The position numbers were made by a program, and so were the translations under genes. From NCBI RefSeq assembly GCF_000062885.1, contig NC_009142.1, positions 4,391,584 to 4,455,583 on the forward strand: 64,000 nucleotides of DNA. The letters are read 5' to 3'. The notes beneath the pieces are model-generated. The model saw nothing but the letters and a program-made list of their open reading frames with translations. It ran no database searches and was not told where the DNA came from. Below are positions 23,450-31,428 of this stretch, piece after piece (the first letter of the stretch is position 1; each line of letters opens with the position of its first letter). Source of the DNA: Saccharopolyspora erythraea NRRL 2338 (GTDB taxonomy: Bacteria > Actinomycetota > Actinomycetes > Mycobacteriales > Pseudonocardiaceae).

Positions 23450-25782
23450 CGGTTGCGCTCCAGGGCTCGGTGGATGTGCTCCGGCCGGACGGGCAGCGCG
23501 TCGAGCTCGACGCCGGTGCCGCGCAGGGCGTCGTTGACCGCGTTGAGGATGGCGGCGGGAGCGCCGATGGTGCCGCCCTCGCCCATCCCCTTGGCACCCG
23601 TCTCGGTGAACGCGCACGGCGTCTCCAGGTGTTCGACGCCGATCTCGGGGATCTCCGAGGCGGTCGGCACGAGGTAGTCCATCAGGCTGCCCGCGGTCGG
23701 CTGGCCTTCGGAGTCGTAGCCGATCTCCTCGTACAGCGCACCCGCGATGCCCTGCGCGACACCACCGCGCACCTGGCCGTCGACGATCTTCGGGTTGATC
23801 ACCACGCCGCAGTCCTCGACGACGAGGTAGCGCAGGATGCGCGGACTGCCGGTGCCGGGATCGAGCTCGACCACGACGCCGTGGGTGGCGTTGGAGAACG
23901 TGCCGGAGGTCAGCACGTCGAAGGACGCCTCGGCCGACAGGCCGGGGCCGACGTCCTTGGGCAGCCGGTTCGCCCGCAGGTAGGCGACTTCGGCGACCTC
24001 GGCGATCGGCATCCCGTCCCCCGGGGTGTCGCGGCGGCGGCACCAGCCGTCGGCCAGGTCGATGTTGCCCGCCTCGGTGTCGAGCAGGTGCGCGGCCACC
24101 GTCCGGATCTTGTCGGCCAGCCGGGAGGCCGAGAGCCGGACCGCGCCGCCGCCGATGGCCGCCGAACGGCTGGCGAAGGTGCCCCAGCCGTAGGAGACCA
24201 GGTCGGTGTCGCCCTGGCGCACCTTGATCCGGTCCGGGTGCAGGCCGAGCTGGTCGGCCGCGATCTGGGCGAGCGTCGTCTCGTGGCCCTGGCCGTGCGC
24301 CGAGGTGCCGGTGGTCACCGTGACCGAGCCGCCGGGGTCCATCCGCGCCTCGGAGATGTCGTAGCCGGGGACGACCGCCATCTTGCGCTGCGCGAACGCT
24401 TCTGTGCCGTACCCGGTGCGCTCGTTGAAGCAGGCGAAGCCGATCCCGATGCGCCGGTCGCCGTCGCGGGAGTCGAACCAGCCCTCCTCGCGCAGCCGGC
24501 GCTCGCAGAGGTCGAGCGAGTCGCGGTAGGAGCCCGGGTCGTAGGTGATGCCGTTGATGCCGGTGTAGGGGAACGAGTCGATCAGGTTCCTGCGTCGCAG
24601 CTCCAGCGGGTCCAGCGACAGCTCGCGGGCGGCGCGCTCCATCAGGCGCTCCATCACGGCCACGATCTGCGGGCGGCTGACACCGCGGTACGGCGCGGTC
24701 GGCGCCTTGTTCGTCGCGATCGCCCTGGCCCGCGCCCGGTAGCGCGGAACGCGGTAGACGCCGGGCAGCTCCGCCGAGGCCATCAGCGGCTCGACCCCGC
24801 TGGTGAACGGGAACACCGAGTACGCGCCGACGTCGCAGCGGATGTCGGCGTCCAGGGCGAGGATGCGGCCTTCGGCGTCGAACGCGGCCCGCACGTCGTA
24901 CTGCTGCTGGCGGCCGTGGAAGCTGGCCGACAGCGCCTCGGAGCGGTCCTCGATCCACTTCACCGGCCTGCGCAGCCGCAGGGCCGCCGCGGCCACCGCG
25001 ATCTCCTCGCGCCCGACCACGCTCTTGAGCCCGAATCCGCCGCCGACGTCGGTCACCACCACCCGCACCTGCCGCTCGGCCAGCCCCAGGCAGCGCGCGG
25101 CGGCGGTGCGGACCTGGTGCGGCACCTGGCTGGAGACGTGCAGGACGAGCTGCTCGTCGCGGTCCACCCACTCGGCCAGGCAACCCCTGGGTTCCAGCGG
25201 TAAGGCGTTCTGCCTGCCCGTGCGCAGCGCCGTCCGCACGACGCAGTGCGCGCCGGTGAAGACGTCGTCGATCTCGTCGTCGCTGAACGACGCGACGTCG
25301 AGGAACGTGTTGGCCGCGAGTTCGTCGTGCACGCCCTGCGCCCCGGGTGCCAGTGCCTCCTCGATCGAGGTGACCGCCTGCCGCGCTTCGAAGTCGACCG
25401 CGGCGCGCTCGGCGCCGTCCTCGGCGGCGTAGGGATCATCCGCGAGCACGATCGCCAGCGGTTCACCGGCGTAGCGCACGGACCCGGCGGCCAGGATCGG
25501 CATCGAGGTCGCGACGAACTCCTGCCGGTCCAGCAGCGCGGTCAGCCCGGACACGCCGAGTTCCCCATCTGTGAACACCGCCCGCACACCGTCCACACCG
25601 GACACCTCGGACAGGTCGACCGACGCGCGGACCGCCGAGGCCACCGGGCTGCGGACGAACGCGGCGTGCAACGCGTCCGGCCTCGGGCGGTCGTCGACGA
25701 AGGAGCCGCGACCGGTCAGCAACCGGTGGTCCTCCTTGCGGGCGAACGACTTGCCGATCCAGCCCTGTCCGTGCCCGGTCAT
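23446..25782 (-). CDS. Molybdenum hydroxylase large subunit 1 (xanthine dehydrogenase family)
   Basis: A 778-residue paralogue of the downstream large subunit, clearly diverged from it. It has KEDHRLLTGRGSFVDD, VTDVGGGFGLKSVVGREE, the active-site loop APYRGVSRPQ, TGTSAHGQGHETTLAQIAADQLG, and the catalytic Glu in GAKGMGEGGTIGAPA. The loop differs both from CO dehydrogenase and from its partner (TYRAPGR), so the two proteins probably act on different substrates or positions while sharing one FAD and one 2Fe-2S subunit. ATG 25782 overlaps the FAD gene by 4 bp. Confidence 0.9.
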   Translation of the reverse strand: MTGHGQGWIGKSFARKEDHRLLTGRGSFVDDRPRPDALHAAFVRSPVASAVRASVDLSEVSGVDGVRAVFTDGELGVSGLTALLDRQEFVATSMPILAAGSVRYAGEPLAIVLADDPYAAEDGAERAAVDFEARQAVTSIEEALAPGAQGVHDELAANTFLDVASFSDDEIDDVFTGAHCVVRTALRTGRQNALPLEPRGCLAEWVDRDEQLVLHVSSQVPHQVRTAAARCLGLAERQVRVVVTDVGGGFGLKSVVGREEIAVAAAALRLRRPVKWIEDRSEALSASFHGRQQQYDVRAAFDAEGRILALDADIRCDVGAYSVFPFTSGVEPLMASAELPGVYRVPRYRARARAIATNKAPTAPYRGVSRPQIVAVMERLMERAARELSLDPLELRRRNLIDSFPYTGINGITYDPGSYRDSLDLCERRLREEGWFDSRDGDRRIGIGFACFNERTGYGTEAFAQRKMAVVPGYDISEARMDPGGSVTVTTGTSAHGQGHETTLAQIAADQLGLHPDRIKVRQGDTDLVSYGWGTFASRSAAIGGGAVRLSASRLADKIRTVAAHLLDTEAGNIDLADGWCRRRDTPGDGMPIAEVAEVAYLRANRLPKDVGPGLSAEASFDVLTSGTFSNATHGVVVELDPGTGSPRILRYLVVEDCGVVINPKIVDGQVRGGVAQGIAGALYEEIGYDSEGQPTAGSLMDYLVPTASEIPEIGVEHLETPCAFTETGAKGMGEGGTIGAPAAILNAVNDALRGTGVELDALPVRPEHIHRALERNR

Positions 25783-26636
25783 ACCGCCGTCGCCTCCCGG
25801 CACGCGCGAGCGACCAGCGTGCGGGTCAGCATCCGGCGGTAGTCGGCGCTGCCGTGCGCGTCGTCGCCCGGCTCGATCGCGGTGGCCGCCGCGTCGGCGC
25901 AGGCGGTGAACAACTCGTCGCCGAGCTCGGCCCCGGACAGGACCGCCTCGGCCTCGGGGACCCGGACCGGCACCGCGTCGACCCCGCCCAGTGCGATCCG
26001 CCCGCCCCGGCACACCCCGTCGGCCACGTCGAGGTCCACGGCGGCGGCCACGATCGCGAAGTCCCCGGCGCGCTGGGCGAACTCCGTCAGCGCGGCGTGC
26101 GGCGCCGGGCACGGGAACACGACCTCGACGATCATCTCGTCGGGTCGCAGGGCCGTGTCGAGGAAGCCGGAGAAGAACTCCGCCGCCGGGATCGAGCGGC
26201 GCCCGCCGGTGCTCTCGGCGACGATCTCGGCGTCCAGCAGGACCGCGAGCAGGCACCACTCGGCGGTGGAGTCGGCGTGTGCGAGGCTGCCGCCGACGGT
26301 GCCCCTGGTCCGGATCGGGTAGTGGCCGATCCAGCGCGCCGCCCTGCTGAGCACGCCGAAGGAGTCGGGGAGCCGCGGTGCGCGGGCGGTCTGCACCTCG
26401 TGGTGCGTGGTCAGCGCGCCGATGCGCAGCGCGGCGCCGTCGGAACGCAGGTAGCGCAGGCCGTCGACACGGCCGACGTCGACCAGCGCGGCCGGTCGTG
26501 CCAGCCGGAAGTTCATCATCGCTACCAGGCTCTGGCCGCCCGCGAGCAGCTTGGCGTCGTCGCCGAGCTCGGTGAGCAGCTCGACGGCGCCGCGGACGTC
26601 GTGCGCGCGGTGGTACTCGAACGGTGCCGGCTTCAC
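25779..26636 (-). CDS. Molybdenum hydroxylase FAD-binding subunit (CoxM-like)
   Basis: A 285-residue FAD subunit. The two FAD-binding loops are KLLAGGQSLVAMMNFRLARP and RTRGTVGGSLAHADSTAEW, both family hallmarks, followed by the CO dehydrogenase flavoprotein C-terminal domain (FAQRAGDFAIVAAAVDL). It is first in the operon. I use GTG 26636 (VKPAPFEYHRA) since homologues begin MKPxxFxY; the in-frame ATG at 26786 lies in the low-complexity upstream region. It would take electrons from the 2Fe-2S subunit to an external acceptor. Confidence 0.9.
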   Translation of the reverse strand: MKPAPFEYHRAHDVRGAVELLTELGDDAKLLAGGQSLVAMMNFRLARPAALVDVGRVDGLRYLRSDGAALRIGALTTHHEVQTARAPRLPDSFGVLSRAARWIGHYPIRTRGTVGGSLAHADSTAEWCLLAVLLDAEIVAESTGGRRSIPAAEFFSGFLDTALRPDEMIVEVVFPCPAPHAALTEFAQRAGDFAIVAAAVDLDVADGVCRGGRIALGGVDAVPVRVPEAEAVLSGAELGDELFTACADAAATAIEPGDDAHGSADYRRMLTRTLVARACREATAV

Positions 26637-27445
26637 GCGGACTCCAATCGGCGCGGTAACGCACGGTCTCGCGCGGCGGTGAGCGGTCCCGGTCGGCGAC
26701 CGCACGACCGGCCGGACAGCGCGAGGGTTGGCACTACCGTCGCGGACCGCGCGATGGTTCGCACGCCGGTCGCCAGGCAGCGGCACTGTGGGGTGTCTGT
26801 GGCCAGGGCCGCGCTGGTGGGGCGGCCCTGCCGGAGGCCGGCAGACCGGCGCATCGCCGCGCCGGCGGCGCGGTTCGGCCGGGCGGTGGCGCAGTACATG
26901 GCGGCCATGCCGGGCGTACGGCTCCGTGGGCGGCCGGTGGACCGGCGCCCGGTCATGTCAGCGGGGCGGCTCCATCGGGTGGCGGCGAATTGATGCGCGG
27001 TGGCCCTCTCGGCGGCGCGGCTTCGTCGGGTGGCGGCGGAGAGTTGCATGGCCGTGCCAGCAGGCCGATGCACGGCAGTACCGGCAAGGCGGCCCTGTCC
27101 CGGATCGACGGTCCAGCGCACGCCCGCGCCGGCGCCGCGGCTCGGAAGGCGGTCGACCGGCCGATGCACGGCAGCACCGACAAGGCCGCCCTGTCGAAGG
27201 CCGGAGGACCAGGCCGCGTCAGCCGGGCGACTCGGCCGAGCGCCGACGGTCCGGAGCAAGGCGGCCGCATCGGCACAGACACCCGCCTCGCCTGCCGGGA
27301 GCGGTGGCGCGGTCACGTCCGAAAGCCGTCGATGCCACGCGACATCCGGGCGCGGCGGGGAGGAAGGGCGGGACCGGCGAACGTTCGCGCTGGGGACAGG
27401 GTCCATGACGGCTCTCCTCTCGGTTGCCGTCCGCCTGACACGTCG
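26637..27445. other. Long GC-rich intergenic region with imperfect repeats
   Basis: About 800 bp upstream of the molybdenum hydroxylase operon with open frames on both strands but no recognisable protein. The translations are low-complexity Arg/Ala/Pro/Gly. Related segments recur: GGGTGGCGGC blocks near 26970 and 27030, and a 37-bp unit twice (see repeat entry). It may be decayed or expanded intergenic DNA, or a long leader of the leftward operon. I see no gene I can support. Confidence 0.5.
27063..27195. repeat. Two copies of a 37-bp direct repeat, 96 bp apart
   Basis: The segments 27063-27099 and 27159-27195 differ at only three positions; both contain GGCCGATGCACGGCAG and CAAGGC then GCCCTGTC. 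The DNA between them is also GC-rich with weaker similarity to neighbouring blocks, which suggests local duplication. Confidence 0.7.
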
Positions 27446-27469
27446 TGCGATTTGATATACCATATCGCA
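27446..27469. promoter_or_regulatory. 24-bp palindromic operator of the divergon, probable GntR/FCD site
   Basis: Half sites TGCGAT and ATCGCA flank a TGATATACCA centre; 20 of 24 positions obey dyad symmetry. It is a sharp AT-rich island in very GC-rich DNA, located between the leftward FAD-subunit gene and the rightward acyl-CoA ligase gene. FadR/FCD regulators bind TGGTATACCA-like cores, and such a regulator is encoded three genes to the right at 30439. It probably covers a promoter of one or both operons. Confidence 0.65.
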
Positions 27470-27579
27470 AACCTGGTGGTCCAGCCTTCGCCCGACCTCG
27501 CACGAACCCGAGCGTAGAACGCGCTTTTCGTTGGCGTCACCGGCGAAAGCTCGGCGGACCCGGCGTGCTGGAGGACGCA

Positions 27580-29145
27580 TTGGCGGTATCCGAGGAGTCC
27601 CGAAACCGGACGGCGTGGCTGCGCCACGGCCCCGAAACCAACGTCGAAAACCTCGCCGCGGGCACGCTGCCGGGAACGCTGCGCCCCGACGACGGGCCCG
27701 CGTTGCTCTTCCCCTCCGAGAGCGATCAGTGGCTGAGCCACCGCGTGCTCGACGAGCGCAGCCGGGGCACCGCGTCCTGGTTGCTGAGCCGCGGCCTCGC
27801 CCCCGGCGACCGGGTCCTGCTCTGCGGTGGCAACTCCGCCGCACTGGTGGTGGCCTACCTGGCGATCCTGCGCGCCGGCGGCATCGTCGTGCTGGCGAAC
27901 CCGGCCTACACCGGCGACGAGCTCGCCCACCTCGTCGACGACAGCCAGGCGTCGTGGGCGTTCGCCGCCCGGCCCGCGTCCGCGCTGGTCGACGTCGCGA
28001 ACGCGGTCTCGCTCGACGAGCCGCTCCCCGGGCTCGAACCGGGTCCGCTGCCCCGGATCGGTTCCGCCGACGTCGCGCTGCTCGCCTACACCTCCGGTAC
28101 GACGGGCGCACCGAAAGGCGTGCCGCTGACCCACGCCAACCTGCTCTCGTCGATCCGGGCCGCGATGCACGCGTGGCGCTGGAGCGCCGGCGACGTGCTG
28201 GTGCACTCGCTGCCGCTGAGCCACCAGCACGGGCTCGGCGGCGTGCACGCCACGCTGCTGGCCGGTTCGTCGGCGGTGGTGCTGCCCCACTTCGACGCCG
28301 CCGAGCTCGGCGATGCGATCCAGCGGCACGGCGCCACGGTGCTGTTCGCGGTACCCGCGGTCCACGAACGCCTCGTGGCCGAGGTCCCCGACGCGCTGGG
28401 CGCTCCGAGCCTGCGGCTGGCGGTCAGCGGCTCGGCGCCGCTGTCGCCGGACCTCGCCGAGCGGATCGCGGCGGTCATGGGCGAACCACCGCTGGAACGC
28501 TACGGCAGCACGGAGAGCGGGCTCGACGTCTCCAACCCCCTCGACGGTCCTCGCCTGCCCGGCACGGTGGGTCTGCCGCTGCCGGGCGTCGAGCTCCGCG
28601 TCGGCACGGACTCCGGCGAGCCGATCGAGGACGGCACCGAAGGAGAGATCCTGCTCCGCGGGCCGCAGGTGTTCTCCGGTTACTGGAACCTCCCCGAGGC
28701 CACGGCCGAGGCGTTCCACCCCGGCGGCTGGTTCCGGACCGGCGACCTCGGCCGGATCGACGCCGACACCGGCTACCTGCGCATCACGGGACGCAAGAAG
28801 GAGCTCATCATCACCGGCGGGCTCAACGTCTACCCCCGCGAGGTCGAGCTCGCCCTGGAGAAGCACCCCGCGGTCGCCTCCGCGGCGGTCGCCGGGCTGC
28901 CGTCGCGGCGCTGGGGCGAGCAGGTCACCGCGTGGGTGGTCGCGGAGTCGCAGGTCTCTGCCGAGGAGGTCGTGGCCCACGCGAGGAAGCTGCTGGCACC
29001 GTACAAGTGCCCGAAGCAGGTGTTCTTCGTCGACTCCCTCCCGCGCAACAGCATGGGCAAGCTGCGGCGCTCGGAGCTGCGCGAGCCGCTGGACACCTCG
29101 GAACTCGACAAGGCGGTGGCGAAGCTGTGGCGAGCGGAGTTGTGA
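27580..29145 (+). CDS. AMP-forming acyl-CoA synthetase (aromatic/organic acid CoA ligase)
   Basis: A 521-residue ANL-superfamily ligase that activates a carboxylic acid as acyl-AMP and transfers it to CoA. The P-loop is LLAYTSGTTGAPKGVPLTH, then SLPLSHQHGLGGVH, YGSTESGLDVSNP (A5), GWFRTGDLGRID (A7), and ITGRKKELIITGGLNVYPREVE (A8), with the catalytic Lys in PRNSMGKLRRSEL (A10). I prefer TTG 27580 because CTGGAGG precedes it by 5 bp; GTG 27565 is possible. It is first in the rightward arm of the divergon and overlaps the amidase gene. Malonyl-CoA-ligase-like features exist, but the substrate is not decided. Confidence 0.88.
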   Translation: MAVSEESRNRTAWLRHGPETNVENLAAGTLPGTLRPDDGPALLFPSESDQWLSHRVLDERSRGTASWLLSRGLAPGDRVLLCGGNSAALVVAYLAILRAGGIVVLANPAYTGDELAHLVDDSQASWAFAARPASALVDVANAVSLDEPLPGLEPGPLPRIGSADVALLAYTSGTTGAPKGVPLTHANLLSSIRAAMHAWRWSAGDVLVHSLPLSHQHGLGGVHATLLAGSSAVVLPHFDAAELGDAIQRHGATVLFAVPAVHERLVAEVPDALGAPSLRLAVSGSAPLSPDLAERIAAVMGEPPLERYGSTESGLDVSNPLDGPRLPGTVGLPLPGVELRVGTDSGEPIEDGTEGEILLRGPQVFSGYWNLPEATAEAFHPGGWFRTGDLGRIDADTGYLRITGRKKELIITGGLNVYPREVELALEKHPAVASAAVAGLPSRRWGEQVTAWVVAESQVSAEEVVAHARKLLAPYKCPKQVFFVDSLPRNSMGKLRRSELREPLDTSELDKAVAKLWRAEL

Positions 29146-30434
29146 GCGCCTCGGTCACCGGACTCGCGGCTCGGTTGCGGTCTTCCGGCACGACCGCAAC
29201 CGAGCTGGTCGCCCGGGCGCTCGACGCCGCGCGCAACAGCGCGACCGGTGCGTTCGTCGAGCTGCTGCCCGAACGCGCGGCGCAGGACGCCGCGGTGGCC
29301 GACCGCGAACTGGCCGGCGGGACCGATCGTGGCCCGCTGCACGGGATTCCGGTCGCGGTGAAGGACAACATCGACGTCGCCGGGGCCTGGACCCGCTGCG
29401 GCACGCGCGATCTCGGCCACCACTGCGCCGAGCGGGACGCGGCGATCGTGAGCAGGCTGCGCGACGCGGGCGCGGTCGTGATCGGCAAGACCCGCACCCA
29501 CGAGCTGGCCTGGGGCATGGTGACCCCCGGCTGCCGCAACCCGCTGGACCCGGCGCGGATCACCGGCGGCTCCAGCGGTGGCTCGGCCGCCGCCGTGGCC
29601 GAGGGCGTCGTCCCGGTCGCGCTGGGCACCGACACCGGCGGTTCGATCCGCAACCCCGCCGCGCTGTGCGGCGTGGTCGGCATCAAGGCCGGGGTCGGCA
29701 CGCTCCCAACCGATGGCGTCGCGCCCCTCGCCCCGACGCAGGACGCACCAGGGGTGTTGGGTGCGACGGTTTCCGACTGCCGAGTCGCGCTGACCGTGCT
29801 CGGTGCCGAACCGTCCGGGCCGCCCGTGCGCCGCGTCGGCGTGATCCGCGACCACTGGGCCAGGCGGGTCGAGCCACCGGTCGCCGCCGCCATCGACGAC
29901 GCAGTGCTCCGGCTGCGCGAAGCCGGGGTGGAGGCGGTGGAAGTCGCCGTGCGCAACTCCGACCTCGCCATGGCGGCGTCCTACGTGATCATGCTCGCGG
30001 AGTCGGCACGGCACTGGTGGCCCGCCGACCCCGACCAGGTCGGCCCGCAGGTGCGCGATGTGCTGCGGCTCGGCGCACGGGTCGCCGACGCCGACTACCG
30101 GCGGGCGCTCGCGGTCCGGCGCTCCATCATCGCCGGGCTGGACGACGCCTTCGGCCAGGTCGACGCGCTGCTGATGGCGAGCTCACCGGTGCTGGCGAGC
30201 AGGATCGGCGACGAGCTGACCGGATGCGCGGGCCGGATGCTGCCGGTGCAGGCCGCGCACGCTTCCGCGACCTCCCTGGCCTCGGTGTCCGGAGTACCCG
30301 CGCTGTCGGTGCCCGGCCTGCCTGGACCGGAGGGACTGCCCACCGGCGTGCAGTTCCTCGCCCCCACGACCGACCCCCTGCTGCGCTGCGCGGAACTGCT
30401 GGAGCGCGGGCGCGGCGACGCAGAGAACGGATGA
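29142..30434 (+). CDS. Amidase (amidase-signature family)
   Basis: A 430-residue amidase with the Ser-cisSer-Lys triad: Lys in GIPVAVKDNIDVAG, the cis-Ser in ITGGSSGGSAAAVAEG and the nucleophilic Ser in GTDTGGSIRNPAAL. The GTG start overlaps the ligase stop (GTGA); an in-frame GTG at 29127 is an alternative. In the context of a molybdenum hydroxylase and an acyl-CoA ligase it may hydrolyse an amide released on cleavage of an N-heterocycle, as amidases do in quinaldine, nicotinate and related pathways. That role is inference; allophanate hydrolase or GatA functions are unlikely in this setting. Confidence 0.9.
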   Translation: MSASVTGLAARLRSSGTTATELVARALDAARNSATGAFVELLPERAAQDAAVADRELAGGTDRGPLHGIPVAVKDNIDVAGAWTRCGTRDLGHHCAERDAAIVSRLRDAGAVVIGKTRTHELAWGMVTPGCRNPLDPARITGGSSGGSAAAVAEGVVPVALGTDTGGSIRNPAALCGVVGIKAGVGTLPTDGVAPLAPTQDAPGVLGATVSDCRVALTVLGAEPSGPPVRRVGVIRDHWARRVEPPVAAAIDDAVLRLREAGVEAVEVAVRNSDLAMAASYVIMLAESARHWWPADPDQVGPQVRDVLRLGARVADADYRRALAVRRSIIAGLDDAFGQVDALLMASSPVLASRIGDELTGCAGRMLPVQAAHASATSLASVSGVPALSVPGLPGPEGLPTGVQFLAPTTDPLLRCAELLERGRGDAENG

Positions 30435-30438
30435 GGCC

Positions 30439-31086
30439 TTGTCCCAGCCGCTGTACACCAGCAAGACCGAACTGGTCACCAGCATGCTCCGGGAGATGAT
30501 CGTCACCGGTGAGCTGGCGGCGGGAACCACGCTGCGCCAGCGCGACCTGGCCGACCGGCTCGGCGTGAGCCCGACACCGGTCCGCGAGGCGCTGCGCAGG
30601 CTGGAGTCGGAGGGCCTGATCACCACCGACGCGCACCGCAGCGCCACGGTCGCCGAGTCGGCGTTCGACGCCAAGGAGGAGAACTACCTGATCCGCGCCG
30701 CGCTGGAGTCGCTGGCCGCGCAGCTGGCGGCCAAGCGGATCACCTCGGAGCGGCTGTCGGCGATCCAGTCGGTCAACGACCGGATCGCCGGGCTGGCCGA
30801 GGACGACCGCTCCTACGGCTCGCTCAACCGCGACTTCCACTTCGCCATCTACCAGGCCGCCGAGAGCCCGGTGCTGCTCTCGCTGATGCGGATGCTGTGG
30901 CAGTCGATGCCCGACGGACCCAAGGTCGTGCGCACCCACCGCGAGTCCGCCGAGGAGCACCAGGCGATCATCGACGCCCTGCGCGAGGGCGACAGCGCCC
31001 GGGCCGGAGAGCTCACCCGCGCGCACATCGTCGGCAGCACCCATCTGGAGGACGAGCGCCCGGCCAGGCGCGAGGGAGGCCGCTGA
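30439..31086 (+). CDS. GntR-family regulator with FCD domain
   Basis: A 215-residue regulator. The winged helix is LREMIVTGELAAGTTLRQRDLADRLGVSPTPVREALRRLESEGLI, followed by an all-helical FCD effector domain (ENYLIRAALESLAAQLAA, NRDFHFAIYQAAESPVLLSLM, EEHQAIIDALREGDSARAGELTRAHI) with the Asp/His metal-binding pattern of FadR-type proteins. It starts at TTG 30439, 4 bp after the amidase stop with GATGAGG just upstream. It probably represses the divergent catabolic operons through the palindrome at 27446-27469 and is released by a pathway acid. Confidence 0.92.
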   Translation: MSQPLYTSKTELVTSMLREMIVTGELAAGTTLRQRDLADRLGVSPTPVREALRRLESEGLITTDAHRSATVAESAFDAKEENYLIRAALESLAAQLAAKRITSERLSAIQSVNDRIAGLAEDDRSYGSLNRDFHFAIYQAAESPVLLSLMRMLWQSMPDGPKVVRTHRESAEEHQAIIDALREGDSARAGELTRAHIVGSTHLEDERPARREGGR

Positions 31087-31428
31087 TCGGGGGTTCCTCA
31101 TGAGCACGATCAGCGTCCCCGCGGACCGTCCCTGAACAGGGGTACTCTGCGCGACGGCATTCCCACCACCCGAACGGTCCTCCACTGCTGAACACCCGCG
31201 TGGGTGAACCAGAATCCGGAACCGGATGCTTTCCGTGCTGCTGGATCTCAATCCACTGAGGACGGAGATTCGGACCGCTCACCCTCCGACGTCCCGATCG
31301 AATGTACTCGCTTGCGGGGACGCATACCGAGGGTCTACCGACCCCACCCGCGACCCGCGCCGCACGCCGAGCGCAAGACCCCGACCGAACTCAGCATGGG
31401 GTTGCTGGCCGGTGAACGGGGAGGGTCG
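31087..31428 (+). promoter_or_regulatory. Upstream region of the lanthipeptide operon
   Basis: 342 bp between the GntR regulator and the lanthipeptide synthetase, all rightward. No terminator is obvious. A 14-bp palindrome ATCCGGAACCGGAT at 31214-31227 is a candidate operator. Open frames through this stretch have no ribosome-binding site and resemble nothing. No pathway-specific regulator gene accompanies the cluster. Confidence 0.4.

Noticed and set aside
20682-26636. Carbon monoxide dehydrogenase (CoxMSL)
   Set aside because: Neither large subunit has the AYXCSFR loop of true CO dehydrogenase; the loops are TYRAPGR and PYRGVSR, as in other molybdenum hydroxylases.
26728-27517. Several overlapping ORFs on both strands in the repeat-rich gap
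   Set aside because: Low-complexity Arg/Ala/Pro translations typical of GC-rich non-coding DNA, without RBS or family match.
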